A stretch of DNA of 64,000 nucleotides from Nitrospira sp. (GTDB taxonomy: Bacteria; Nitrospirota; Nitrospiria; Nitrospirales; Nitrospiraceae): NCBI GenBank assembly GCA_005116965.1, contig SWDG01000025.1, positions 16,344 to 80,343 of the forward strand, read 5' to 3'. Under the pieces are notes generated by a model. The model did no database searches. It saw only the letters and a list, made by a program, of their open reading frames with translations, and was not told the DNA's origin. The translations under genes were made by a program, and so were the position numbers. Position 1 is the first letter of the stretch, and each line of letters opens with the position of its first letter. Of the stretch, positions 9,444-19,587 are shown piece by piece.

Positions 9444-9654
9444 GATGCGCGAGTCCGGATTGTTTTAGCTCTCCAACCTATCGGTCGAACGAAGGTCCGT
9501 CTGTAGTATGGATAGACACGATTCCTGGAGTACGGCATGGGATGCAGTCAGTTGATAGCCGTTGATACACAGGCCGCTGCGGAGCTTAAGTTCTTCCTGG
9601 ACAAACCGATAAGACTCTCGACAAGGCGTACTAGATCATCCAACGGAGGTGTCT

Positions 9655-10008
9655 ATGATATCCGCCATACACACCGCATTCTCAGGCCTGGCTGCCTTCG
9701 GCAAACAGATCGAGGTCGTTGCACACAATGTCGCCAACGTCAATACGGACGGGTTTAAGAAATCCCAAACGGAGTTCATCGAAATACCTAGCGGTGGGGT
9801 CCTCCCTGTGGTCGAGAAAGATGACTCCTCCGGCCCAACGGTTCTTCGCGACAGCGGTGGGAATCAAACCACGGTCGAACTCTCGAATGTTGAGCTTGGT
9901 GAGGAAGCGGTGCAGCAGATCCTGGCTCAACGGAGTTTTGAAGCAAATCTCCAAACCTTACGAGCAGGAAATGCGCTACTCGGCAGTATCCTGGACATCA
10001 AGAAGTAG
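9655..10008 (+). CDS. flagellar basal-body rod protein, FlgC-like, orphan
   Basis: The start was set at ATG 9655 with GGAGGT four bases upstream, rather than the GTG inside that site. The N-terminal rod motif is clear (ISAIHTAFSGLAAFGKQIEVVAHNVANVNTDGFKK), as is the C-terminal helix shared by rod, hook and hook-filament proteins (QQILAQRSFEANLQTLRAGN). At 117 aa it is shorter than usual FlgC (about 135-150), with a reduced middle domain. No other flagellar gene is nearby. It could be a displaced flgC or a rod-domain protein with another role. Confidence 0.8.
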   Translation: MISAIHTAFSGLAAFGKQIEVVAHNVANVNTDGFKKSQTEFIEIPSGGVLPVVEKDDSSGPTVLRDSGGNQTTVELSNVELGEEAVQQILAQRSFEANLQTLRAGNALLGSILDIKK

Positions 10009-10072
10009 CAGGGGTTGTACCGATGGGCTCAAGGCATAGCATTCACGGCTGTCACTATGCTATGTCGAGCCC

Positions 10073-12247
10073 ATGGCGTCTCCCCGTGTCCTCTTATTGC
10101 TTCCCCCTTTGACTCAGCTCAACACCCCGTACCCATCTACTGCCTACCTAACCGGGTTTCTTCAGTCTCGCAATATTGCCGTTGAGCAGGCGGATCTCGG
10201 CATTGAGATGGTGCTGCGCCTCTTCAGTCCCGAAGGACTACGACATATCTTCCAGCAACTGCACGGCCTGGAACGCTCCCTTCCCAGGGAAGCCCTCGGC
10301 ATGATGAGGGCCGAACACTCCTACGTGGGCATGATCGGACCGGTCGTCGCTTTCTTACAGGGCAAACGCTCCGACCTTGCTTCGTACTTGATTCAACCCG
10401 GAGTATTGCCTCAGGGCCCACGATTCCGAGGGCGTAAGACATTCGCGCGCGCGGTGTCAGTGGAGGATAGAGCCAAACAATGGGCGACGTTCTTCCTCGA
10501 AGATCTCGCCGATTTGGTGCAAGCCACGATTACGCCGCACTTCGCCTTGAGCCGCTATGCCGAGCAGATCGGACGCAGCGCCTCATCGTTTGATCACATC
10601 GCCGCTGCCTTGGCGGAACCACCGAGTGTGACTGATGAATGGCTGCTAGATGTATTCTGGGAACACGTCAACCGAGTCAACCCCTCGCTAATCGGTCTCT
10701 CCATACCATTTCCGGGTAATCTCTATGGGGCATTCCGCATCGCAAAGGCGCTCAAGCAGCAGCGCCCTGATCTTCCGGTAGCCATCGGTGGCGGCTATGT
10801 GAACACGGAATTGCGCCGGGTTACTGACCCACGAGTGTTCGACTATGTCGACTTTATTACACTCGACAACGGCGAACGGCCGCTCCTCTCCTTAATTGAA
10901 CATCTGTCCGGTGTGCGCCATCGCCAATCGCTGTGCCGCACGATGTATCGCCACAAAGATCAGGTGATCTATGCGGATGATCCCTCGTCAGGCGACTTCA
11001 CGATGAACGATATCGGCTGTCCAACCTATCGAGGCCTGACGCTGGATCGCTACCTGACCATTCTAGACAGCACCAACCCCATGCATCGTCTCTGGTCGGA
11101 AGGCCACTGGAATAAACTGACCGTGGCACACGGCTGTTATTGGAAGCAATGCACGTTCTGTGATGTGGGACTGAACTACATCAGTCGCTACGAAATGACA
11201 CCGACCGAGCGGCTCATCCAGCAGATCGAACAACTCGTCGCCGAGACGGGACGAACAGGGTTTCACTTTGTAGACGAGGCCGCTCCACCTGCCGCACTGA
11301 AGGCATTGGCTCTCGCCCTCCTGGAACGACGGATGTCTATTACCTGGTGGGGCAATATCCGGTTCGAGACCGCCTTTTCACCGGACCTGTGCCGCCTTCT
11401 CTCCGCCTCTGGCTGCATTGCCGTCACAGCAGGACTCGAAGCCGCATCAGACCGACTATTAGACAACATGAAGAAAGGCATCACCGTCGATCAGACTGCA
11501 CTGGTCGCTGCTGGGTTCAAGGATGCCGGTATCCTGATCCACGCCTATCTCATGTATGGGTGTCCATCGGAGACGATTCAGGAAACTGTCGATTCACTCG
11601 AACGTGTCCGCCAACTTATTGCAGCAGATCTCCTTCAATCAGCCTTTTGGCACCGCTTCACGGTAACAGCCCACAGCCCAGTGGGACTGGATCCCTCTGC
11701 CCATGAGTTGCGCATTCTTGGGCCAGAATTCCGAGGCTTCGCGGAGAATGACCTTCTGCATCACGACGACCGCGCAGAAACACCAGCCTGGCTTAGTGAA
11801 GGGCTCAGACGATCGCTCTTGAACTATCTTGAACGACGTGGACTCGATCTCGATGTCCGTCAGTGGTTCGAGTATGAGGCACCTCGTCCTCAGGTATCTT
11901 CCTCATGGCTCAGCCGCTTGCTCAAGAAACGGACGAGTGATGACCATTCAGACTTGGAACGACGTGTGGTCTGGCTTGGTGGAGCCGTGACTTGTGAACG
12001 CATCGGAAAGAGATCAACGCTCACTCTGACAGGTGGCCGGAAGGATCACGTCATCACCCTGCCGGAACCAAAGGCTCAATGGTTGGAGCAATTGATTCGA
12101 GAGGCTACCCCCCAGCAAGCATGCCGGACTTATCCGCATATGCGGGAGGCTTGCCAACGGTTTCCTGGCGCGGAATCAACGTTCAACGCCTTCCTGGCCA
12201 CCCCTTCGTGGAAAAAGATTCGCAACGCAGGCCTCGTGCTTGTATAG
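10073..12247 (+). CDS. B12-binding radical SAM protein of unknown reaction
   Basis: The N-terminus is a cobalamin-binding Rossmann-like domain as in BchE-type enzymes (VLLLLPPLTQLNTPYPSTAYL, then GLSIPFPGN and AIGGGYVNTELRR). The radical SAM domain begins about residue 350 with CYWKQCTFC, which ligates a 4Fe-4S cluster. The first spacing is four residues instead of the common three, a variant known in this subgroup. A GG-containing SAM segment and HAYLMYGCPSET follow. The C-terminal 150 residues are unassigned. At 724 aa it is long for the group. It is monocistronic, so context gives no substrate. Confidence 0.85.
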   Translation: MASPRVLLLLPPLTQLNTPYPSTAYLTGFLQSRNIAVEQADLGIEMVLRLFSPEGLRHIFQQLHGLERSLPREALGMMRAEHSYVGMIGPVVAFLQGKRSDLASYLIQPGVLPQGPRFRGRKTFARAVSVEDRAKQWATFFLEDLADLVQATITPHFALSRYAEQIGRSASSFDHIAAALAEPPSVTDEWLLDVFWEHVNRVNPSLIGLSIPFPGNLYGAFRIAKALKQQRPDLPVAIGGGYVNTELRRVTDPRVFDYVDFITLDNGERPLLSLIEHLSGVRHRQSLCRTMYRHKDQVIYADDPSSGDFTMNDIGCPTYRGLTLDRYLTILDSTNPMHRLWSEGHWNKLTVAHGCYWKQCTFCDVGLNYISRYEMTPTERLIQQIEQLVAETGRTGFHFVDEAAPPAALKALALALLERRMSITWWGNIRFETAFSPDLCRLLSASGCIAVTAGLEAASDRLLDNMKKGITVDQTALVAAGFKDAGILIHAYLMYGCPSETIQETVDSLERVRQLIAADLLQSAFWHRFTVTAHSPVGLDPSAHELRILGPEFRGFAENDLLHHDDRAETPAWLSEGLRRSLLNYLERRGLDLDVRQWFEYEAPRPQVSSSWLSRLLKKRTSDDHSDLERRVVWLGGAVTCERIGKRSTLTLTGGRKDHVITLPEPKAQWLEQLIREATPQQACRTYPHMREACQRFPGAESTFNAFLATPSWKKIRNAGLVLV

Positions 12248-12337
12248 CGCTCTCTTTCTTTCTATTCGCCCATTAACAGCCAAACATCAACTCCACAGTG
12301 CCACGAGGGGACTGTTCAATAAGGAAGACAAAAAGAA

Positions 12338-12370
12338 GGAGCCGGAATCCACGTTGTGGATTCCGGCTCC
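12338..12370 (-). terminator. rho-independent terminator of the porin gene
   Basis: A perfect 14-bp stem (12338-12351 with 12357-12370) with a 5-base loop. On the minus strand it is followed by TTCTTTTTG. It lies just beyond the end of the porin gene read leftwards and may also stop the radical SAM transcript from the other side. Confidence 0.85.
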
Positions 12371-12476
12371 TAATTGAAGCACATTCAGTCCTTCTCCGGT
12401 AACCTACCCAATAACCAAACTCCCTGCGCACGATCGACTATTCTCAAGAAGCCAATTCGAGACCATACCATCCGAG

Positions 12477-13751
12477 TTAGTACTGCAGCTGCAACGCGAC
12501 GTGGAACGAATCGACCTTGTTGCCGGTCGCATTCGGCCCAAAGTTGTTGAATGGCCCCTTGGTTTCCAAATCGCCGTACCGGCCATAGACAGAAACGCGA
12601 GCATTGTGCCCGGAGATGATGTAGTTTAGACCATACTCCCACTCCTGTCGCATGGCACTATACAGCGGATCGATACTGACGAACCGCACATAGGGCTGAA
12701 ACCGTCCAATGCCGACCTCATGCGGAATCAGGTACAACCCGTACACGGTCCAGGAATGGCCATTGAACATACAGAAACAATCCCCACCGGCAAAGGCTCC
12801 CGTCCCGTAGTTGGCCCAGTACCGCTTGAATTCCGCATTGAACGTAAACACGCCCATATTGTTCGGCATCAACTTTTCCACCAAGAGGTCGACGGTCGCC
12901 CCGGTGAAATCACTGCGCCCCAACGTGGGAGAACCCGCGCCATCTTTTTGATGGATCACGTTGCCCGAAATCGCCACGATATCTCCCGCCGTCCCATAAT
13001 AGGTCCCGGAGGTGTAGTAGCCGGGGTTGTTTTCATCGTTCAAGAGGTTCCATTGCAGACGACCGGCATATAACAGGCTGCCGGTGTTGTTCGGTCCCCC
13101 GCGCGCCCCTGTGAACACCGACGCCACGTACAACAAGTGGGTCCCGAAGGGATGGATTTTGCCGAAGAAGACCGCACCGTTGTCACGACCATAGAGCCCC
13201 GCCTGCCCGCCAGTCGCGCCATTGGGACCGCTGGGGAAGTTGCCGCTAAAATCTGCGGAGTTGAACGGCGTCCGGAAGCCATCGAAGGTCGCATGGTAGA
13301 ACGGCCCGTTCAATTCACCGCGCTCACTCGGCACCAAGGTGCGTCCCACCCACAGGTTGACCGTCTCGCTGATCTCGAATTTCCCGATCGCGTCGAGCAA
13401 CCCGATATTGGAGTTGCCACCAAACTGGCCGCCCGTGCCGGTCCCCCCGACCCCGCAGTTAAAACATTCGGTGTTGAAGGTGAACTTCACATACTTGTGG
13501 ATCTGCCCATCGATGTAGATACGCGCATTGTTGATGTTGAAATCGTTGCTGTAATGGCCCCCGGCCGCCCCCTCTTGGCTGTTGAAACTGGAACGGATCC
13601 CCATCCCGACGGAAATCCACTTGTCATCATCGGCTTTGATCATGCCACCAGCATAAGCACTCGGCAGCGTGGATCCCAGTCCAGCCACCAGCGCCGCCAT
13701 GGCCCCAGCAACTACAAACCGTTTCCACCGCCTCGTAAGATGTTCCTTCAT
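12477..13751 (-). CDS. outer-membrane beta-barrel porin
   Basis: The ATG at 13751 follows a GGGAGGG box and opens a classical signal peptide (MKEHLTRRWKRF, hydrophobic core, cleavage after SAYA). The mature protein has alternating strands rich in aromatic and Gly residues and ends in LQLQY, a C-terminal Tyr as expected for BAM-assembled barrels. At 424 aa it is porin-sized and resembles the phosphate-selective / carbohydrate porin type, but the substrate is unknown. Unusually, the mature chain carries Cys pairs (CFNC about residue 112, CFC about residue 330), which are rare in barrels. It has its own terminator and is probably monocistronic. Confidence 0.8.
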   Translation of the reverse strand: MKEHLTRRWKRFVVAGAMAALVAGLGSTLPSAYAGGMIKADDDKWISVGMGIRSSFNSQEGAAGGHYSNDFNINNARIYIDGQIHKYVKFTFNTECFNCGVGGTGTGGQFGGNSNIGLLDAIGKFEISETVNLWVGRTLVPSERGELNGPFYHATFDGFRTPFNSADFSGNFPSGPNGATGGQAGLYGRDNGAVFFGKIHPFGTHLLYVASVFTGARGGPNNTGSLLYAGRLQWNLLNDENNPGYYTSGTYYGTAGDIVAISGNVIHQKDGAGSPTLGRSDFTGATVDLLVEKLMPNNMGVFTFNAEFKRYWANYGTGAFAGGDCFCMFNGHSWTVYGLYLIPHEVGIGRFQPYVRFVSIDPLYSAMRQEWEYGLNYIISGHNARVSVYGRYGDLETKGPFNNFGPNATGNKVDSFHVALQLQY

Positions 13752-14376
13752 ACTGATGCCCTCCCTTGTGAGTATTAAGAAACCACTGCCCACCTGCACT
13801 GATATCCAAAAACGTATACAACCAGGAAGTTGGCGGCGAGTATGCCTAAGTGCTCGAAAGATAGCAAGAAACTTTTCTCTACTTGCTTCCACATGTCACA
13901 AATATACATATGTATTTCTGCCTGTCCATGTAAATACAGAAAGCGATCAGGTGGGATACTGATGTGGTTTTCACCTGCGCACCTCAGCATACCCTGCGCA
14001 GATCGCGTGCAAACCGCATCGTCACTGACTCGTTTTTCATTTGTCACCATACGTACCTTTACTCGCCTACGTAGAATGCCCCCGCTGTGACGCGGTGGAA
14101 GAAGCGCACCGAGTCTCCTCTGCCTAGTCGGCCAGGGCCATTTGGCAGCGTGCCGACACCTTGTCGAAAGGAGAACAGGTTTCGGCTAGTTTCGCCAAAG
14201 AAACCAAGCCGACCACTGCTGTAAAGGCATAGGCTCGACCGGTGTCAAGCAATCCTTGTACCCCAGATTCTATGTACGTGGCGATTCTACCGTCCGACAG
14301 AATTAGGAGACGGATAACTCTGAGGTTTATGCCTACACGTAGAAATATTGGAGGAGGTAACTCATAGATAAATAAG
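13752..14376. other. intergenic region upstream of the porin gene
   Basis: About 625 bases between the divergent side of the porin gene and the peroxiredoxin terminator. Frames here are short and have atypical composition. The part near 13880-13930 is AT-rich and could carry the porin promoter. I see no RNA gene. Confidence 0.4.
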
Positions 14377-14413
14377 AGCCAGGCAGAAGAAGCTCATCAT
14401 CCTCTGCCTGGCT
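14377..14413 (-). terminator. terminator of the peroxiredoxin gene
   Basis: An 11-bp inverted repeat (AGCCAGGCAGA, 14377-14387, with its complement at 14403-14413) lies 24 bases past the peroxiredoxin stop. On the minus strand it is followed by the T-rich TCTTATTTATC. Confidence 0.75.
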
Positions 14414-14436
14414 TTCTTCAGTACACCGGTAGGAGC

Positions 14437-15072
14437 CTATCGGTTCGGCTGAGGAGTGTAGCGGAGATACGGCTTCACAGTCGTGAAGCCTTTAGGAAAC
14501 AGTTGTTGTGCTTCTGCATCACCCACTGCGGGTGTAATGATGCAATCTTCACCATCTTTCCAATTCGCCGGAGTGGCGACCTTGTATTTCGAGGTCAGTT
14601 GAAGCGAGTCGATCACTCGCAACAACTCATCGAAGTTCCGTCCGCAGGAAGCGGGATACGTCAAGGTAAGTTTGACCTTTTTGTCCGGACCGACAATAAA
14701 GACCGATCGCACCGTCATATTGTCGATGGCGTTGGGATGGATCATATCGTACAGTGTTGCGACCTTCTTATCCGGATCGGCGATGATGGGGTAATTCATC
14801 GTCGTCTTTTGCGTTTCGTTGATATCGTTGATCCAGCCTTTGTGGGAATCCATCGGATCCACACTAACCGCAATCACTTTCACGCCCCGCTTCTTGAACT
14901 CCGGCGAGATTTTGGCCACAGTCCCCAGTTCCGTCGTGCATACCGGAGTGTAGTCCTTGGGGTGAGAAAACAGAATCCCCCACCCGTTGCCCAGCCATTC
15001 GTGAAAATTGATCGTGCCCTCTGTCGTCTCTGCCGTAAAGTTTGGCGCGTCATCGCCCAGCCGTATTGCCAT
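14437..15072 (-). CDS. 1-Cys peroxiredoxin (Prx6 class)
   Basis: Reduces hydrogen peroxide and alkyl hydroperoxides in the cytosol. The peroxidatic Cys lies in the family motif DYTPVCTTE near residue 45. The Prx6-type C-terminal extension is present (ANWKDGEDCIITPAV, then KPYLRYTPQP). At 211 aa it matches Prx6 enzymes, which lack the canonical resolving Cys. An AGGAGG box sits just before the ATG. It is flanked by its own terminator, so it is a single-gene unit. Confidence 0.95.
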   Translation of the reverse strand: MAIRLGDDAPNFTAETTEGTINFHEWLGNGWGILFSHPKDYTPVCTTELGTVAKISPEFKKRGVKVIAVSVDPMDSHKGWINDINETQKTTMNYPIIADPDKKVATLYDMIHPNAIDNMTVRSVFIVGPDKKVKLTLTYPASCGRNFDELLRVIDSLQLTSKYKVATPANWKDGEDCIITPAVGDAEAQQLFPKGFTTVKPYLRYTPQPNR

Positions 15073-15327
15073 GAGATACCTCCTTGTGTCGTGATCACCT
15101 TCAAGTATCGTTGTACCTTACTGTGTCCCATCAGATGAGTTCAAGGGGGGCACGTCTTAAAACGTCGGCGGTCTGACATCGCACGACAAGCTGCAGTACT
15201 TGGGGAAAGGCATTCCACCCACCTTGGCCATGACGGCTGACAGGCGACATTCAGCACTGCCCCCGACTCAAGTTTCTCAATAGCCTTGCCGATATGGCTC
15301 ACGAGAACCTTCATGAAGGAGCCGAAT

Positions 15328-15693
15328 ATGGACAGCACAGATACATCGCGCACAAAACTCCATATTTCCAAAGACCCAATGTACCTCATGCTCCGCGAAG
15401 GCTGTATCAAAGAGTTCAACGTCAAGAAAGCTTCCGGGGACAAATGCGACCTTCGAGGCTGCGATCTGCGCGGTCTTGACCTTCGAGGCTTGGATGCCAA
15501 CGGGCTGGATTTCAGCGACTGCTATTTTCGGCAATCCGACTTGCGTGGGATCGATTTGAGTAAAGCTAATATGGATGGGGCCAGCATCAACGCTTGTAAG
15601 ATCTCAGGCGTCCTCTTCCCCCGAGAACTCAGTGCGCCGGAGATTGAACTCTCCCTCTTACATGGGACACGCATGCGGTACGGGGTAACATAA
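15328..15693 (+). CDS. pentapeptide-repeat protein
   Basis: A short right-handed quadrilateral beta-helix protein. At least nine A(D/N)LXX-type pentapeptides run through CDLRGCDLRGLDLRGLDANG and on to LRGIDLSKANMDGASI. The start was set at ATG 15328 because GGAG lies six bases upstream; two earlier in-frame starts lack a site. At 121 aa it has a folded N-terminal cap and no export signal. Such proteins may mimic DNA or serve as scaffolds; the role here is unknown. Confidence 0.8.
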   Translation: MDSTDTSRTKLHISKDPMYLMLREGCIKEFNVKKASGDKCDLRGCDLRGLDLRGLDANGLDFSDCYFRQSDLRGIDLSKANMDGASINACKISGVLFPRELSAPEIELSLLHGTRMRYGVT

Positions 15694-15762
15694 CAGACGG
15701 CTCACGCCTCAGCAGCGTCTGTCATCCCGTGAAGCGTATCTCCTTTCCTCAATCCTGAGTTC

Positions 15763-15830
15763 CAAGTTGCACGTTCAAAGTTTCAGGTTGCGGGAAAGCC
15801 AGAACTTGAAACCTGAAACTCGAAACCGTT
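15763..15830. repeat. degenerate inverted repeat, intergenic
   Basis: An 11-bp inverted repeat (15779-15789 and 15810-15820) is embedded in AAGTT/CAAGT-type low-complexity sequence. Less ordered sequence of similar style occurs at 41395-41465. It looks like a dispersed intergenic repeat; it has no T-run that would make it a clear terminator. Confidence 0.4.
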
Positions 15831-15860
15831 GGCCGATACACGTAACTGAAAGGTGGACAT

Positions 15861-18794
15861 TTAAGAGCCAGCAGAGAGGGATAACGGAGTCCGCACCTTC
15901 TCATGACCAGACTCAGCAGCGCCCGTATCGAGAAGAATGACTCGTTCCTCTGTGAGCGTTCCACCCTCTAGGAGATGATGGCGGATCGCCTCGGCGCGCT
16001 GGTGGGCCAGCGCCTCTAATTCGCTCGGAGAAATTTGGATGGCCACCGCGAGTTTTCGCTTCATGTCTTCCACGGTCGGCTGTGTGGGTTCCGCCGGTGT
16101 CACTGATGGATCAGACGCAGGAAGCTTCGCATACAGTTTTTCCACCAACCGTTGCTCTTCTTTTGGCGACAGTTCTTCCTGATCTGGCTTCTTCTCGCCA
16201 TTCATCGCGAACAGCTGCTCTCGAAGTTTCATCGTTTGAAGCACCGCCACATCACGCATCGCATCGGTCGTTCCCGTGATATCGAGTCGGAGTCCTGCCC
16301 GCTCATCCAACGCCTTCTCCAAGGCTTCAAGCTTTGTCAGTTCCGCATCAGCCAGCAAGGCGCTCCCGGGTTGAAATTCGATAAATTGAAGATCTTCCTC
16401 GCTCCCACCACCTGGCACGAGCTTTCCCATCAGCGCAAACGGCGACGCGACGACCTTTCCGAGCAGATTGAGCAACGTCGAAATCACTACCTTGCCATAC
16501 TTGAAATCCGGATCGTTCAGATTGCCCCGGATCGGCATGTCGATCTCAATGACCCCTTTGCGATCCTTCAACAATCCTACAAGAAGCGGCACCGGCAATG
16601 ACGTGGCATCTGGACTGTTGGTCTTGTCGCCAAATGTCAGTTGATCAACATGCACGAGATTTTCCGCTTCCAGCACTTTTTGTGAGACCTTATACTTCAA
16701 ATCAAGCGAGAGCTTGCCCTTGGACAATCCGTAGCCGGCATATTTGCCGCTGTACGAACCAACCGGCGTCAGGTCCATTCCGCCCAGGGTAATAACCAAG
16801 TCGGTGAAGGCGTCCTCGCTCAGTGGATTGATCTTTCCGACGATGTTAAGTCGCGCCGCCCGACCGATCCTGCCCGTGAGATCGACATCGGCTTTCTTTA
16901 GTTGCTTGGACGATAACCCTTTGATGGTTCCTCCAAACTCCGTCAGGCTGGTCTTCACGTTCGGTTCGATGGACCGGTCTTCAAATCTTGCTGCCAGCTT
17001 GACCAACTTGACCTGGTCGATCGTCACAGGCACGGGCTCCGCCGCTTTAGCAGGCGACTTCTCACCTTCAGGTTCTTTAGCAGCCGCCTGATCTCCGGGT
17101 GGAGGCGAGGCTACCAGTTGAGACACATTGAGTTGCCCGTCGGCTTCCACCACCATCTGCATAAACGGTTCTTGCCAGACCACTTCGGCGATTTTCACAG
17201 CGGTCGGCTCCACATCCAACGCTATGCGGTTCACCGCCAACCCCTTCCAGGTCACGACATTGTCAAACTCTTTGCGATCGACAACGGCCAACTGATTGAC
17301 CGCGAGATCACCCTGAAACCGAAGTAGGGGCTCATTCGGGTGTTCTTTGGCAAAGTGCAGTGTCCCTCTGAGATCGATGGCTCCATCCTGCACGTCGGCA
17401 TTGAGAAACCGATCGAGATAGGGCTGAAATGGCTGAATATCAAGGTGCTCCAACTTGAGAGCGGCATCAACGATCAATGGCTCGACCGTGACTTTCCCCT
17501 GAACACCAATCGTTCCCGTCTCATTCAGTTTCAACGACAGATCCACCGGCAACGGTTTTTTGAAGGGAATCTGGACATCTTTCACCGTGAGATTCATCGC
17601 CGACACATCGACATGACCAGGTCTCGAGAGCGTCCGATCCTCGAACGCGGCCCGATAGTTCCGTAGGGCAATTTCGTCAACAGCAATGGTCCAAGGCTTT
17701 GGTGCTTTCTCGGGCTTGGCCTTTGCTGTCGTGGGTGTTGGGGTCACCTCATTTCCACCGATCGGCGTAAAGAGCGGTTGATAGTTGATTACGCCATTCG
17801 ATTCCATCCACGCGTCGAATCGCGCATCGGCTGAATGCACCTTCAAGACATCGACGGTCTGCCTTTGTAGATCCAGCTGAATCCCTTCCACGTCAAAACT
17901 CGGAATATTCACAACCGGTTCGAGCCCACCCCGTTCCATAATGGCAAGATTCTGGATCGACACCTTTCCGTTCTTCACAGTTGCCTGAGGAGCCTGACCG
18001 CGAAGATCAAAATGGTACGACGCAGAGAGGCCAAGGGTGCCCTGTGGAATGTCGAACTGAAACAAGTCGTGCACGGCTTGATACAACGTCTTGAGTTTGA
18101 TTCCGGACAAAGTCAGCCTTCCATCAGACTCCACCGGTTCCAGAAAGATGGTCCCCTCCCACGAGATCTTTTCACCCTTTCCGATCTCCGCTGTGAACGC
18201 ATGGGCACTCTCGCCTCCCTCAGCCTGAACCGTACTGAAGTTGCGCAACACGATCTCAAACGGTACCACGTCGATCACCACCGGCCGCGCCTTTGAATCA
18301 TCTCGATATTCAATGATGCCTTGTCCGATCTCCAGGAGATCGATCTGCACCGGCATCATCTTCTTCGGTTCGCCTGTTGGTTGAGCAGGAGGTTGAGGTG
18401 CCTCATCCGAAGGAGGAACCAACGACATCAGATTCAGCTTACCCTCACGATTGACCTTGGCCGCCACGAACGGCATGGCGAGACGGATCTCGTCGAACGC
18501 GACTTTTTGCAAGAACAGCGTTGTCACACGCAGATTCACGAATAACTCCTCGAACCCCAGCATGGCAGTCTGGTCTTGCGTTCGTACCTCTAACCCATTG
18601 AGACGGAGCGAGAGCGCGAACGGATTGAAGGCGGCATCCCGCAACAGGATCGGATGCTTGATTTGCTCCGAGGCGGTGGGAACGACGTACGATGTAATCA
18701 GATAGGGAACGAGCACGAAGCCGACAAGCGAATAGAGCGCAATGAGACCTACCAGCGTACCGATCAGAACCCGCGGACGAAGCAGCCGACGCAT
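15861..18794 (-). CDS. DUF748 / AsmA-like envelope protein (977 aa)
   Basis: A giant envelope protein with one N-terminal transmembrane helix (about residues 9-31, VLIGTLVGLIALYSLVGFVLV), then repeated AsmA-like beta modules. It ends in a C-terminal region typical of DUF748 proteins (FQPGSALLADAELTKLEALEKAL). Family knowledge links AsmA-type proteins to lipid traffic between membranes; a role here is inferred. Two Pro/Ala/Lys-rich linkers separate the modules. The start was taken at ATG 18794, directly before the membrane helix and after an AAGGGG box. It is monocistronic. Confidence 0.82.
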   Translation of the reverse strand: MRRLLRPRVLIGTLVGLIALYSLVGFVLVPYLITSYVVPTASEQIKHPILLRDAAFNPFALSLRLNGLEVRTQDQTAMLGFEELFVNLRVTTLFLQKVAFDEIRLAMPFVAAKVNREGKLNLMSLVPPSDEAPQPPAQPTGEPKKMMPVQIDLLEIGQGIIEYRDDSKARPVVIDVVPFEIVLRNFSTVQAEGGESAHAFTAEIGKGEKISWEGTIFLEPVESDGRLTLSGIKLKTLYQAVHDLFQFDIPQGTLGLSASYHFDLRGQAPQATVKNGKVSIQNLAIMERGGLEPVVNIPSFDVEGIQLDLQRQTVDVLKVHSADARFDAWMESNGVINYQPLFTPIGGNEVTPTPTTAKAKPEKAPKPWTIAVDEIALRNYRAAFEDRTLSRPGHVDVSAMNLTVKDVQIPFKKPLPVDLSLKLNETGTIGVQGKVTVEPLIVDAALKLEHLDIQPFQPYLDRFLNADVQDGAIDLRGTLHFAKEHPNEPLLRFQGDLAVNQLAVVDRKEFDNVVTWKGLAVNRIALDVEPTAVKIAEVVWQEPFMQMVVEADGQLNVSQLVASPPPGDQAAAKEPEGEKSPAKAAEPVPVTIDQVKLVKLAARFEDRSIEPNVKTSLTEFGGTIKGLSSKQLKKADVDLTGRIGRAARLNIVGKINPLSEDAFTDLVITLGGMDLTPVGSYSGKYAGYGLSKGKLSLDLKYKVSQKVLEAENLVHVDQLTFGDKTNSPDATSLPVPLLVGLLKDRKGVIEIDMPIRGNLNDPDFKYGKVVISTLLNLLGKVVASPFALMGKLVPGGGSEEDLQFIEFQPGSALLADAELTKLEALEKALDERAGLRLDITGTTDAMRDVAVLQTMKLREQLFAMNGEKKPDQEELSPKEEQRLVEKLYAKLPASDPSVTPAEPTQPTVEDMKRKLAVAIQISPSELEALAHQRAEAIRHHLLEGGTLTEERVILLDTGAAESGHEKVRTPLSLSAGS

Positions 18795-19014
18795 GTAACC
18801 TAGCCCCTTGGAGGATGAATCTGAAGAGCAAACTATAGGTGACGCGACCGTGGAATGTCTACAGGGAGATAGCTGCCTGGCCAGGGAAATTATTAGGGAA
18901 TGCAACGCGCGGTGGCTGGCAGCGAGCGAGTCTACCTAAGGGAAGGAAAAAGATTCTTGCGGTGTGTATCCCATCGTCTCAATAGAAACAGCACTGCCAC
19001 GAGCGAGCTTGCAG

Positions 19015-19091
<77 letters not shown>

Positions 19092-19587
19092 ATTATCCAA
19101 ATGCTGAGTTGGCAATAAAAGACGACCGTTAGCTCTATTACTCAGCACTAAATTCTAGCTAGTGTGAAGGGGAAGGCAGGTCTCCGTCAAGTAGAACGGC
19201 AACGGCTGAGCGTGAGACTTCATTACTTTGATGATTATCGACTCCGAACCGCGAACACATCGATCACATCGGTTACGTCATGGTGAATCGAATTCGATTC
19301 AAGGTGTATCTCTTTAGGTTCACCACCAATCTCCCGTCCTCATGTCACTAAGATGAATTCTGTAAAATGGAACACGCTATATCAGCGCGACTGTCCAGCT
19401 GTTTCGCGCATTGCTGCAAGCACCAGCATTGCTGTTGCCGTCAGTGGCCTACACCTTGCTTATGCAAACAAAACAAGGAGTACGCTCACCAAGCAGAAGA
19501 TGGTGATGCGTCGCAACACCAGCGAGCGTACATCTAAGTGTCGCCGATTCGGTGCATTCGTTAACCAATACAGAAGGAGGTTTTCAC
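19092..19587. other. intergenic region between tRNA-Arg and the accessory zone
   Basis: A plus-strand frame from 19353 crosses this region, but its composition (many Arg, Ser, Thr, His) and its overlap with the well-supported gene at 19588 argue against it. No other signal is seen. Confidence 0.4.

Noticed and set aside
13137-13778. 213-aa frame antisense to the porin
   Set aside because: Mirror frame of a GC-rich gene; no ribosome site or domain.
15763-15830. Repeat-rich intergenic stretch as a CRISPR array
   Set aside because: Only one imperfect inverted repeat, no regular spacers; no cas gene in the window.
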